From the NCBI GenBank assembly GCA_043805555.1, contig JAZDHW010000172.1, forward strand, positions 1-64,000: DNA of 64,000 nucleotides, given 5' to 3'. Shown here in pieces: positions 9,033-16,978 of this stretch; the first letter of the stretch is position 1, and every line of letters starts with the position of its first letter. A program made the translations under genes and the position numbers. The notes below the pieces were generated by a model that was not told the DNA's origin, made no database searches, and worked only from the letters and a program-made list of their open reading frames with translations. Source of the stretch: JACRDC01 sp043805555 (GTDB taxonomy: Bacteria; Desulfobacterota; Desulfarculia; Desulfarculales; Desulfarculaceae).

Positions 9033-10621
9033 GGCAGCCTCATGATGAAGGCGACCCCCACCCCCTGGCGGCCCTTGACCGCCACCGAGCCGCCGTGGGC
9101 CTCGATGATGCGCTTGACGATGGATAGCCCCAGGCCGGTGCCGCGGTTCTTGTTGGTGTAGAAGGGCGTGAACAGGTTTTCCTGCACCTCAGGGGCCAGG
9201 CCGGGGCCGTTGTCATGCACGCCCAGCTCCACCCACGAGCGCTCCGGGTCGGCCCGGCCCCGGCTCCAGACCGTGATGCGCCCGCCCGGCTCCAGGCTCT
9301 CCACCGCGTTGAGCATCAGGTTCAGGATGGCCTGCTCCATCTTGCCCAGGTCGGCCAGGGCCGGGGGCAGGCCGGGCTGGTGGCGCTGGCGCACGCTGAT
9401 GCCCGCGGCCTTGATGCGCTCGGCCAGCAGATCCACGCAGTCGCGGGCGGCCTGGGCCAGGTCCAGGGGCGCGGGCTCGATGTTCATGGGCCGGGCCATG
9501 TCCAGGAGCTGGTGCAGGATGCTGTCCAGGCGGGTCAGCTCGCGCACGGTCATCTCCAGCCGGCGGCGGTCGAAGCCCTCCAGGTTCAGCTTCTCCTGCA
9601 AGATCATAATGTTGAGCGTGCAGGTGGAAAGCGGGTTGCGGATCTCGTGGCTCAGGGAGGCGGCGATCTGGCCCACGTAGGCCATGCGCTCGTTCTCGCG
9701 CAGGCGGTTTTCCATGGCCACCCGGCCGCTGGTGTCGCGGCAGATGCCGATGGTCACCGGGATCTGGCCCAGCTCCACCACCTTGTATTTGATCTCGGTG
9801 TAGGCCTCGTCCGGCGGGCAGCCGGAGCGGGTGTACTCCATCTGGCCGCCCTGGGAGCGGCTGTTGAAGGCCTCGCGCAGGGCCTCCACCACCCGGCTGC
9901 GGCAGTCGGGGGCGACGAAATCCACGAACGGCCGGCCGGGCACGCTCTCCGGCGGGGCCCCGTGCATGCGGCAGAAGGCCAGGTTGGCGAAAGACACCCG
10001 CTCGCCCTGGATCATGAAGTAACCGTCGTTGATCTCGTTGACCAGGGTCTTGTAGCGCTGCTCGCTCTCGGCCAGTTCGGCGGTGCGGATGCGCACCGTG
10101 CGCTCCAGGCCCTGGGCGTGGGAGCGGATGGCCTTTTCGGCCATCTGCTGGAAAAGGTCGGAGAAGCGGTGGATGGTGAAGGCCAGGCACTGGTTGATCG
10201 GCCCCAGGCAGGCCATGAGCAGGGGGGCCTGCTCCGGGCTTTGCAGGCGCCCCACCACGATGACCCGAAACAGCTCGAAAGCCTTTTGCACGTCGCTGAG
10301 CGGGAAGCCGGATTGCAGGCGCATCTCGGTGATGAAACGGATGAAGCGCCGGATGCGCTCCAGGTCGCCGCGGGTGAGCGCGGCCAGGTTGGCCCGGAAG
10401 GCCTCGGTGACCGTGACGTAAAGCTCGCTGGTGGGCCGGTTGGTGTAGAGCTGGGAGAGGTTGGCCAGTTGGTCGACCCATTCGTCCACCAGGTCGTCGG
10501 CCGAAGCCTCCAGCCAGCGCAGGAAGGCCTGATAGGACGGCGACGTCCGGGGCAGCGCCAGGGCCGGTGCGGCCTGGCCCCCCGTGGCCGCGCTTGGTTC
10601 TTCCTGCTGGACGGCTGACAT
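9020..10621 (-). CDS. PAS-domain sensor histidine kinase
   Basis: The 533-residue soluble kinase has no membrane segments. An N-terminal region resembling the RsbRD-type globin-like sensor domain comes first, followed by a PAS domain (YKTLVNEINDGYFMIQGERV), the H-box SLSHEIRNPLS (His325) and the HATPase boxes NLMLNAVESL, HDNGPGL and GTGLGLSIVKRII. It phosphorylates the NtrC-type regulator encoded just downstream, with which it overlaps. The ATG at 10621 follows a G-rich stretch. Longer in-frame starts at 10711 and 10762 add a Gly/Pro-rich extension and are less likely. Confidence 0.88.
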   Translation of the reverse strand: MSAVQQEEPSAATGGQAAPALALPRTSPSYQAFLRWLEASADDLVDEWVDQLANLSQLYTNRPTSELYVTVTEAFRANLAALTRGDLERIRRFIRFITEMRLQSGFPLSDVQKAFELFRVIVVGRLQSPEQAPLLMACLGPINQCLAFTIHRFSDLFQQMAEKAIRSHAQGLERTVRIRTAELAESEQRYKTLVNEINDGYFMIQGERVSFANLAFCRMHGAPPESVPGRPFVDFVAPDCRSRVVEALREAFNSRSQGGQMEYTRSGCPPDEAYTEIKYKVVELGQIPVTIGICRDTSGRVAMENRLRENERMAYVGQIAASLSHEIRNPLSTCTLNIMILQEKLNLEGFDRRRLEMTVRELTRLDSILHQLLDMARPMNIEPAPLDLAQAARDCVDLLAERIKAAGISVRQRHQPGLPPALADLGKMEQAILNLMLNAVESLEPGGRITVWSRGRADPERSWVELGVHDNGPGLAPEVQENLFTPFYTNKNRGTGLGLSIVKRIIEAHGGSVAVKGRQGVGVAFIMRLPWRP

Positions 10622-10901
10622 GCCGGCCCCCCCAGGCCCTGGACCCTCCGGGCGGCCTTCGCCCAGCGTGGCCAGGCTGTAACGTAGCTGCTTGGTAGCT
10701 GTATCCGGCATGCTAGCACAACCGCCGGCCGCCAAACAAGGCGGCTGGGGCCCGGCCGCCACTTCAATGACGCCGACCCCTTGTCAGGCCCCCGAACCAG
10801 GTGCTAAATATTGGGAAGCCCCCATTTTTGTCACGCCAGGCCGCGCGGGGGCCCAGGTCATTCACCTAAATCAGGCGGGGCTCCCCCCCGAGGAGAGGGC
10901 C

Positions 10902-11918
10902 ATGACATCGGAGATCGGCGTCACCGTTACCCAGCACCTTCTGAGCCAGCAGGCCGAGCACGGCGGCGCCACCGGCGCCTTCACCCGCCTGCTCAACGAG
11001 CTGATCCTCTCGGCCAAGATCATCAGCCGCGAGGTGACCAAGGCCGGCCTGGTGGAGATCCTGGGTTTCACCGGCCAGCGCAACGTGCAGGGCGAGCGGG
11101 TGCGCAAGCTCGACGAGTTCGCCCACGACGTGATGGTCCACCGCCTCTGCCACTCCGGCCATTTGTGCGTCATGGGCTCGGAGGAGGACGCCGACCCCAT
11201 CGAGGTGCCGCGCGGTTTCCAGGTGGGCAACTATGTCTGCCTCTTCGACCCCCTGGACGGATCGAGCAACATCGACGCCAACGTCTCCATCGGCACCATC
11301 TTCAGCGTGCTGCGCAAGCAGAGCAGCGACCACACCTATCAGATGAGCGACCTGCTGCAGCCGGGCTACAAGCAGGTGGCGGCCGGCTACTTCCTCTACG
11401 GCTCCTCCACCATGATGGTCTACACCACCGGCGCCGGGGTCAGCGGCTTCACCCTGGACCCCAGCGTGGGCGAGTTCCTGCTCAGCCACCCCAACATCGA
11501 GATCCCCCAGAAGGGCAAGATTTTCAGCGCCAACACCGGCTACTGGGATTTCTGGGACGAGGACACCCGGGCCTACCTGGACTACCTGCGCCGGCCGGGG
11601 CCGGACAAGCCGGTCTACTCCCTGCGCTACATCGGCTCCCTGGTGGCCGACTTCCACCGCACCCTGCTCTACGGCGGCGTGTTCCTGTACCCCTCCGACA
11701 GCAAGGACCCCAAGAAGCCCCACGGCAAGCTGCGCCTGCTCTACGAGTGCTCGCCGCTGTCGTTCATCTGCGAGCAGGCCGGCGGCGCGGCCAGCACCGG
11801 CCGCCAGCGCATCATGGAGGTGCAGCCCAGCGAGCTGCACCAGCGGGTGCCCATCGTCATCGGCAGCGCCGAGGAGGTCTACCTGGCCGAGCAGTTCTAC
11901 GCCGGCAAAAGGCTTTAG
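10902..11918 (+). CDS. fbp: Fructose-1,6-bisphosphatase, class I
   Basis: The 338-residue enzyme hydrolyses fructose 1,6-bisphosphate to fructose 6-phosphate in gluconeogenesis. The metal-binding signature DPLDGSSNIDANVSIGTIF is intact, and the substrate region near LRYIGSLVADFHRTLLYGG and the C-terminal CEQAGGAAS follow. The ATG at 10902 has GAGGAGAG at good spacing; the frame extends upstream without such support. It is divergent from the sensor kinase gene. An MHE repeat begins 7 bp after its stop codon. Confidence 0.95.
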   Translation: MTSEIGVTVTQHLLSQQAEHGGATGAFTRLLNELILSAKIISREVTKAGLVEILGFTGQRNVQGERVRKLDEFAHDVMVHRLCHSGHLCVMGSEEDADPIEVPRGFQVGNYVCLFDPLDGSSNIDANVSIGTIFSVLRKQSSDHTYQMSDLLQPGYKQVAAGYFLYGSSTMMVYTTGAGVSGFTLDPSVGEFLLSHPNIEIPQKGKIFSANTGYWDFWDEDTRAYLDYLRRPGPDKPVYSLRYIGSLVADFHRTLLYGGVFLYPSDSKDPKKPHGKLRLLYECSPLSFICEQAGGAASTGRQRIMEVQPSELHQRVPIVIGSAEEVYLAEQFYAGKRL

Positions 11919-11924
11919 CCGGAT

Positions 11925-12043
11925 GCCTGAAAAGTCCATCCCTGGACTTTTCAGGCCCGCGGCGGACGAAGAAAATTCGTTCGCCGCGGCGAAAAGCTTG
12001 CCCCAGGGGGGCTACGCTTTTCGGCGGGCCATCCATGGCCCGC
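11925..12043 (+). repeat. Multi-hairpin element, copy 1 (MHE-1), between fbp and tsaD
   Basis: Four consecutive hairpins are visible. H1 is a perfect 14-bp stem, GCCTGAAAAGTCCA and its complement, closing a TCCC loop. H2 is CCGCGGCGGACGAA paired with TTCGTTCGCCGCGG, with one G-T wobble. H3 is CGAAAAGC/GCTTTTCG. H4 is GCGGGCCATCCATGGCCCGC. The same architecture recurs in eight other places in this window with different stem sequences. An in-frame reading through this element is continuous with tsaD. Confidence 0.88.
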
Positions 12044-12105
12044 AGTCTGAAGCCGAGGTTTGCCCGGGCAATGGGACAGACCAAAGCGCCGATCCCGGCG
12101 CGCTG

Positions 12106-13119
12106 GTGCTGGGCATCGAAAGCTCCTGCGACGAGACCGCCGCGGCCGTGGTGGCCGACGGCCGCCGGGTGCTATCCAACGTCATCGCCAGCCAGGTCAA
12201 GGACCACGCGCCCTTTGGCGGGGTGGTGCCGGAGTTGGCCAGCCGCCGCCACCTGGAGAACATCGCCCCGGTGGTGCGCGCGGCCCTCCATGAGGCCGGG
12301 ATCGGCCTCGACGATCTCACCGGCGTGGCGGTGACCCAGGGGCCGGGCCTGATCGGCGCGCTGTTGGTGGGCCTCAACTTCGCCAAGGCCCTGGCCTGGG
12401 CCCGGCGACTGCCCATCGCCGGCGTCAGCCACCTGGAGGGCCACCTCATGGCCCTGGGCCTGGCCGGGGAGCCCCCGCCCCACCCCCACCTGGCGCTACT
12501 AGTAAGCGGCGGCCACACCAGCCTCTACCTGGTGAAAGCCCCGCTGGTGCAGGAGGAGCTGGGCCAGACCGTGGACGACGCGGCCGGCGAGGCCTATGAC
12601 AAGGTGGCCAAACTCTACGGCCTGGGCTATCCCGGCGGGGCGATCATCGACCGCCTGGCCCATGCCGGCGATCCGGCCGCCATCAGCCTGCCCCGGCCGC
12701 GCCTGCACGACGGCACTCTCGATTTCTCCTTTGCCGGGCTCAAGACCGCGGTGCTCTATTTCCGCGAAAAGCACCAGGGCCAGCCCTATCGCATCGAGGA
12801 CCTCTGCGCCGGCTTCCAGGAGGCCGTGGCCGAGGTGCTGGTCAAGAAGACCATCCGCGCCGCCAGCCAGCGCGGGGTGGGCCACGTGGCCCTGGCCGGG
12901 GGGGTGGCGGCCAACCGCCGTCTGCGCGAGCTTTTGGCCCAGGAGGCCGTTGCCGCCGGCCTGGGCGTCACCCTGCCGCCGCTCGGCCTGTGCACCGACA
13001 ACGCCGCCATGATCGCCGCCGCCGGCTGCCATGCCCTGCGCGCCGGCCAGCGTCTCTCCCCGGCCGCCGACGCGGTCAGCCGCCTGCCCCGCGGCGGCAG
13101 CCTGCCGGCCGGGGTCTAA
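12106..13119 (+). CDS. tsaD: tRNA N6-threonylcarbamoyladenosine transferase TsaD
   Basis: This Kae1/TsaD protein carries threonylcarbamoyl transfer to tRNA A37 with TsaB/TsaE. Visible motifs are LGIESSCDETAAAVV at the N-terminus, the metal-binding pair in HLEGHLMA, the SGGHTSL motif, DDAAGEAYDKVAKLYGLGYPGG, DFSFAGLKT and LAGGVAANRRLR. Starting at the GTG at 12106 gives 337 residues, the usual family length. The open frame continues upstream to 11923, but those about 61 codons are translated MHE-1 repeat, so that extension is doubtful. No strong ribosome-binding site is seen for the GTG, and the exact start is uncertain. Confidence 0.9.
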   Translation: MLGIESSCDETAAAVVADGRRVLSNVIASQVKDHAPFGGVVPELASRRHLENIAPVVRAALHEAGIGLDDLTGVAVTQGPGLIGALLVGLNFAKALAWARRLPIAGVSHLEGHLMALGLAGEPPPHPHLALLVSGGHTSLYLVKAPLVQEELGQTVDDAAGEAYDKVAKLYGLGYPGGAIIDRLAHAGDPAAISLPRPRLHDGTLDFSFAGLKTAVLYFREKHQGQPYRIEDLCAGFQEAVAEVLVKKTIRAASQRGVGHVALAGGVAANRRLRELLAQEAVAAGLGVTLPPLGLCTDNAAMIAAAGCHALRAGQRLSPAADAVSRLPRGGSLPAGV

Positions 13120-13276
13120 TACCAATATGCGATCAAAGCCGTCCCATGGCTTTGCCCGCCGATCGGCTGGGCAAAAGCGCAGTTTTGCCCAGCCTTAGAG
13201 CACTTGCGCGCTCGGCGGGTCAGCCTTGGCCCGCATACCAATCAGCGTTCAAACTATCCGTTTGAACGCTGATTGG
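13119..13276 (+). repeat. Multi-hairpin element, copy 2 (MHE-2), after tsaD
   Basis: The element starts at the tsaD stop. H1 is CAAAGCC/GGCTTTG with a degenerate GTCCCAT loop. H3 is GCTGGGCAAAA/TTTTGCCCAGC. H4 is a decayed GCGGGTCAGCCTTGGCCCGC. A fifth hairpin is a perfect 17-bp stem, CCAATCAGCGTTCAAAC with TATCC loop (13238-13276). The left edge (ATACCAATATGCGATCAAA) is an imperfect direct repeat of the left arm of the fifth hairpin. Confidence 0.75.
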
Positions 13277-13313
13277 ACTAACCGTTCCGTCTGCCCAACG
13301 AGGAGAATGCGCC

Positions 13314-13730
13314 ATGGAGATTAAACGCGAACCCCAGCTTCGCCAGCTAGCCAACCTGAAGCAGGAACACTTCGGCGAGGTCTTCCGCCAGGTGCTGTTC
13401 TCGCCGGAGACCACCGGCAACAACTACCTGAAGATGGCTTACATCAACGTGCCAGCCGGCGCGCAGGGCACCCCCCACCACCATCTCGGCGAGGAGATCG
13501 TCTACACCATCAGCGGCCACGCGGTGCTGCCCATGCGGGGGGTCGACTATCACCTGACCGCGGGCACCTGCCTGCTCATCCCGCCCGACACCGCCCACCC
13601 GGCCCGGGTGTTGGGCGAGGAGCCCTGGGTGGCGGTGGCCGCCTACTGCGACGAGTGCCCGGTGCTCAAGAAGACCCTGGGCAAGGAGGGCCAGGCCTAT
13701 CCCCTGGACGTGCCGGCCGGCCAGGAGTAG
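13314..13730 (+). CDS. Cupin-domain protein
   Basis: This 138-residue protein has one cupin_2 barrel. The metal-ligand motif 1 is GTPHHHLGEEIVYTISG, with His, His and Glu, and motif 2 is the LIPPDTAHPARV segment with its His. GAGGAG precedes the ATG by about eight bases. It stands alone between MHE-2 and a bidirectional terminator. The substrate is unknown; cupins of this size include isomerases, dioxygenases and sugar- or metabolite-binding proteins. The C-terminal CDECPVLKK could add a metal or redox site, which is speculative. Confidence 0.75.
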   Translation: MEIKREPQLRQLANLKQEHFGEVFRQVLFSPETTGNNYLKMAYINVPAGAQGTPHHHLGEEIVYTISGHAVLPMRGVDYHLTAGTCLLIPPDTAHPARVLGEEPWVAVAAYCDECPVLKKTLGKEGQAYPLDVPAGQE

Positions 13731-13752
13731 CGCCCGCGCCACAAAAACCACG

Positions 13753-13779
13753 GGGGCCGGGAGCTGATCTCCCGGCCCC
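13753..13779. terminator. Bidirectional terminator between cupin and lipoprotein genes
   Basis: An 11-bp stem, GGGGCCGGGAG/CTCCCGGCCCC, closes a CTGAT loop between two convergent genes. On the minus strand it is followed by a T-run (complement of ACAAAAACCA), typical of an intrinsic terminator. On the plus strand the tail is only GCGCGTTTACC, so termination may be weaker in that direction. Confidence 0.65.
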
Positions 13780-13803
13780 GCGCGTTTACCGCCTGGGCGG
13801 TGA

Positions 13804-14340
13804 TTACATGCGCTGCATGACGATGCTGTGCTCGCCGGTGTCCATGTACAGGTGGTTGCCCTCGATGTGGAAGCGGGCGTTGATCACGTAGTCGTCCTGG
13901 TTCAGGATCAGGGTCGAGCCCACCACCCGGTAGCGCTCCACCTCCTCCCTCACCTGGCCCGACTGCTCCACCTTGGTGTTGAGCGCGGTGCCGTCGGCCC
14001 GGAAATGGACCCTCCACTCCCGATAGGTGTGGCCGGGCCTGGGCACGATGCTGGTCACCAGCCAGCGGGTGCCGGCCAGGGGCTGCACCTCCACCGCCTT
14101 GACCTGCTTGCGGTGGCCCACCTCCTGCTTGTCCACCTCGTTGCCGATGATATAGCCCAGGCCCAGGCCCACGCCGGCCCCCAGCAGGGTGGCCCCGGTG
14201 TTGCCGCCAATGGCCTGGCCGATCAGGGCCCCCAGGCCCGCGCCCGCCCCGGCCCCGGTCTGGGCCTTGGTGGCGCAGCCCGCGCCCGGGGCGACCATAA
14301 ACGCCAGCAGGACCGCAATCGCTCCCAACCTTGTTTTCAT
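13804..14340 (-). CDS. Glycine-zipper lipoprotein with C-terminal extra domain
   Basis: This 178-residue protein has a lipoprotein signal ending APGAGC, so Cys22 would be lipidated. It is followed by a glycine-zipper segment (GAGAGAGLGALIGQAIGGNT, GVGLGLGYIIGNEVDK). A roughly 110-residue soluble domain of unknown family follows, rich in beta-type sequence (YREWRVHFRADGTALNTKVE). Its first 75 residues closely match the shorter lipoprotein encoded just upstream, so the pair arose by tandem duplication. Glycine-zipper lipoproteins usually sit in the outer membrane. No function can be assigned. Confidence 0.75.
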   Translation of the reverse strand: MKTRLGAIAVLLAFMVAPGAGCATKAQTGAGAGAGLGALIGQAIGGNTGATLLGAGVGLGLGYIIGNEVDKQEVGHRKQVKAVEVQPLAGTRWLVTSIVPRPGHTYREWRVHFRADGTALNTKVEQSGQVREEVERYRVVGSTLILNQDDYVINARFHIEGNHLYMDTGEHSIVMQRM

Positions 14341-14419
14341 GCGCGCATTCCTTTCGCTTCAGCTTGCCGCCGGGATTGGGCCGCGGCGCCGGGGCAGGCT
14401 CCCGGCGCCGGGCGCGGCC

Positions 14420-14665
14420 CTACTTGCCGTTGGACTTGGCGTCGTTCTTGTCCATCTCGTTGCCGATGATGTAGCCCAGGCCCAGGCCCACGCCGGTGCC
14501 CAACAGGGTGGCCCCCGTGTTGCCGCCGATGGCCTGGCCGAGCAGGGCGCCGGTGCCCGCGCCCACCGCGGCCCCGGTCTGGCCCTTGGTGGCGCAGCCC
14601 GCGCCCAGTCCAACCACCACGCTCAAGAGGAGCGCTGTAGCCGCCATCTTCTTGAAGCTGTACAT
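14420..14665 (-). CDS. Small glycine-zipper lipoprotein
   Basis: This 81-residue protein has a lipobox, GLGAGC, after a hydrophobic signal segment (MAATALLLSVVVGL). A glycine-zipper hairpin follows: GAAVGAGTGALLGQAIGGNT and TGVGLGLGYIIGNEMDKND. It resembles OsmB/Rcp-type outer-membrane glycine-zipper proteins. It lies upstream of a longer paralogue on the same strand. AGGAG lies a few bases before the ATG. Its role is unknown. Confidence 0.75.
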   Translation of the reverse strand: MYSFKKMAATALLLSVVVGLGAGCATKGQTGAAVGAGTGALLGQAIGGNTGATLLGTGVGLGLGYIIGNEMDKNDAKSNGK

Positions 14666-14852
14666 TTTGTGCTCCTTTCTCCGGGCCTGGGCCCTGGGGC
14701 CGGCCCTTCACTCGGCACTACGGCCCTCCACGATCTCTCTAACATATAATCTAAGCATCTCAGTCCGGGTGGACACAACTTTTTAGCGACTGGTACCCTA
14801 TACTCCATGCGCCGCCCGGCGCGCCGCCGCTCACCCGCAGCCCGGAAAGCCC

Positions 14853-15518
14853 ATGCCTTATCGCGCCGTGTTATTCGATCTGGACGGCACCCTGCTGGAC
14901 AGCCTGGCCGACCTGGCTGACGCCGCCAACCACATGCTGGCCGACCTGGGCCACCCCGGCCACCCCCAGGACGCCTTTCGCTACTTCATCGGCGAGGGGG
15001 TGGAAAAGCTGGTGGAGCGCGCCCTGCCCGCCGGGAGCCGCGATCCCGCCCACCTGGCCGCGGCCACCGGGCGCCTGCGCGAGCACTACGCCCGCGACTG
15101 GGCGGTGAAAACCAGGCCCTATGCCGGCATCCCGGATCTGGTGGCCGCCCTGGCCGGCCGGGGGCTGACCCAGGTGGTGCTCTCCAACAAGCCCGACGAC
15201 TTCACTCGCCTGATGATAGAGCATTATTTCCCGGAAAAACCCTTCCGGATGGTGCGCGGAGCCCTGGCCGGGGTGGCCAAGAAACCCGACCCGGCCGCGG
15301 CCGTGGCCATCGCCGCCGAGCTGGGCCTCGCCCCGGCCGAGTTCCTCTATCTGGGCGACTCGGCCATCGACATGCAGACTGCCACGCGGGCTGGCATGCA
15401 CGCGGTGGGCGCGGCCTGGGGATTCCGCACTTGCCAGGAATTATTGGAAAACGGGGCGCGCCAGGTCATCGCCGCGCCCTGGGACCTGCTGTCCCTGCTG
15501 CCGCCGGAGGCCGCATGA
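14853..15518 (+). CDS. gph: Phosphoglycolate phosphatase-like HAD hydrolase
   Basis: This 221-residue HAD-family phosphatase has motif I DLDGTLLDSLAD with the nucleophile and acid Asp, motif II in VVLSNKPDD, the lysine near GVAKKPDPAAAV and motif IV YLGDSAIDMQTA. The cap domain is of the Gph/PGP type. It most likely removes phosphate from 2-phosphoglycolate or a similar small phosphoester. Its stop codon overlaps the rsmA start (ATGA), so the two are co-translated. Confidence 0.82.
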   Translation: MPYRAVLFDLDGTLLDSLADLADAANHMLADLGHPGHPQDAFRYFIGEGVEKLVERALPAGSRDPAHLAAATGRLREHYARDWAVKTRPYAGIPDLVAALAGRGLTQVVLSNKPDDFTRLMIEHYFPEKPFRMVRGALAGVAKKPDPAAAVAIAAELGLAPAEFLYLGDSAIDMQTATRAGMHAVGAAWGFRTCQELLENGARQVIAAPWDLLSLLPPEAA

Positions 15519-16387
15519 ACCACCCCGGCCAGTTGCTCAAGACCCACAACCTGCGCGCCAGCAAGGCCCGGGGCCAGAACTTCCTGACCCAGCCCGCCAG
15601 CGCCGCGGCCATCGCCCGCGCGGCCAACATCACCCCGGAGGACGTGGTGGTGGAGATCGGCGGCGGCCTGGGGGCCCTGACCCTGGCGCTGGCCCCCCTG
15701 GCGCAGCGGGTGATCAGCCTGGAGGTGGACCGGGGCCTCCTGCCGGTGTTGCAGGCGTTGCTGGACGAGGCCGGGGCGGCCAACGTGGAGGTGCGCCTGG
15801 CCGACGCCCTGGACTTTGCCTGGGCCGCCGAGGCCGCGGCCGCCGGCCGGCCCCTGGTCGTGGCCGGCAACCTGCCCTACGCCATCAGTTCGCCTCTGCT
15901 TTTCGCCCTGGTGGAGAACCGGGCGCACTGGACCGGCGCGACTTTGATGGTGCAGCGCGAGGTGGCCCAGCGCCTGGTGGCCGGGCCGGGAGGCAAGGAT
16001 TACGGGCGCTTGGCGGTGCTGATCCAGACCTGGTGCACCACCCGGCCGGGCATGGTGCTGGGGCCGGACCAGTTTTTCCCCCGCCCGGCGGTGGAGAGCC
16101 AGGTGGTGCACCTGACCCCGCGCGAGGCGCCTTTGGTGGCTTGGGCAATGGGTGAAAAAGGCCAGTGGTTCGCCCAGGTGGTCAAGGCGGCCTTCAGCCA
16201 GCGCCGCAAGACGCTCCTCAACAGCCTGGCCGCCGGCCTGGGCCTGGAAAAGCCCCTGGTGGCCGCCGCCCTGGCGCGGGCGGGCGTGGATCCCGGCCGC
16301 CGGGCCGAGGCGCTGGGCATCCCCGAACTGGGGGCCGTGGCCGCCGTCCTGCCCGGCGCACCGGCCGAACTAGCCGCGCCGGCCTAG
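15515..16387 (+). CDS. rsmA: 16S rRNA (adenine-N6)-dimethyltransferase RsmA (KsgA)
   Basis: The 290-residue enzyme dimethylates two adenines near the 3' end of 16S rRNA. Visible features are the family start KARGQNFLTQ, the SAM motif VVEIGGGLGALTLAL, the acidic loop ISLEVDRGLLPV and the catalytic VAGNLPYAISSPLLF (NLPY). The C-terminal FSQRRKTLLNSLA is typical. The ATG overlaps the gph stop. A decayed copy is excluded because all motifs are intact. Confidence 0.93.
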   Translation: MNHPGQLLKTHNLRASKARGQNFLTQPASAAAIARAANITPEDVVVEIGGGLGALTLALAPLAQRVISLEVDRGLLPVLQALLDEAGAANVEVRLADALDFAWAAEAAAAGRPLVVAGNLPYAISSPLLFALVENRAHWTGATLMVQREVAQRLVAGPGGKDYGRLAVLIQTWCTTRPGMVLGPDQFFPRPAVESQVVHLTPREAPLVAWAMGEKGQWFAQVVKAAFSQRRKTLLNSLAAGLGLEKPLVAAALARAGVDPGRRAEALGIPELGAVAAVLPGAPAELAAPA

Positions 16388-16401
16388 CTGGCCTGGCAGG
16401 C

Positions 16402-16596
16402 CTACCTGGCCGGCAGGGCCTGGGGCGGGCGCAGGGCCGGGGCGCGGTGGCGGCGCACCACCTGCATGCTCCAGCCGCAGGCGCAGCGCAGGCCGCGGCC
16501 CGGGGCCAACTCGCAGCGGCCCGCGGCGAGCTGCCGCCCGCAACGGGGGCAGGTCAGGGCCATGACCGGCTGGGGTTGTTTTTTGTCATGAGGCAT
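16402..16596 (-). CDS. Small zinc-ribbon-like protein
   Basis: This 64-residue protein carries CPRCGRQL, then a separate cysteine, then CACGW, an arrangement of paired cysteines consistent with a small zinc ribbon. It resembles Com-type or MJ0042-type mini zinc fingers. GAGAGAGG stands a few bases before the ATG. It is convergent with rsmA. The reading frame is short and the call rests on the cysteine pattern and ribosome-binding site only. Confidence 0.45.
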   Translation of the reverse strand: MPHDKKQPQPVMALTCPRCGRQLAAGRCELAPGRGLRCACGWSMQVVRRHRAPALRPPQALPAR

Positions 16597-16760
16597 GAGG
16601 CCTCTCTCCCTGGGGTTGGCGCTGGGGTTGGCGCTGGCGCGGGCAGGCGAATGGTTTTAGTCTAGCACAAACGCACCCACATATTGTGGCAGCAGCATTA
16701 CAAATGCACAATATAGTGTGCATGGTTGCACATGATTGTGACGCCGGGCCGATGCGGGTG

Positions 16761-16789
16761 TTGACAGGCCGGCCGGCCTGTGCTATTTG
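16761..16789 (+). promoter_or_regulatory. Candidate sigma70 promoter upstream of panC
   Basis: A consensus TTGACA is followed after 17 bases by TATTTG. The spacer is the palindromic GGCCGGCCGGCC. It lies in the AT-richer gap before panC. A second candidate lies about 60 bp downstream, so one or both may be used. Confidence 0.45.
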
Positions 16790-16818
16790 CTGCCCTGGTC
16801 CTGGAGCCGGCAGAGGCC

Positions 16819-16847
16819 TGGACCAATGCCCGAGGGTGCCTTATAAT
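16819..16847 (+). promoter_or_regulatory. Candidate sigma70 promoter of panCD
   Basis: TGGACC and a perfect TATAAT are separated by 17 bases. Transcription would start near 16854, giving a 5' leader of about 125 bases before panC. No riboswitch fold is evident in the leader. The gap from 16597 to 16972 otherwise holds only this and the upstream promoter candidate, plus an imperfect palindrome TGCACAATATAGTGTGCA near 16704. Confidence 0.5.
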
Positions 16848-16978
16848 TACTAAGATTCCGGCGGCGCGCCAGCGGCCGCGCGAGCCCCAGGGGGGCCGGG
16901 CAGGCCGCGCAGAGGCGGGCCGGGATGGCACCATAACCGCTTGGATTAGCCGGTGCGCCGGCGACCGGGACGGTGGAG

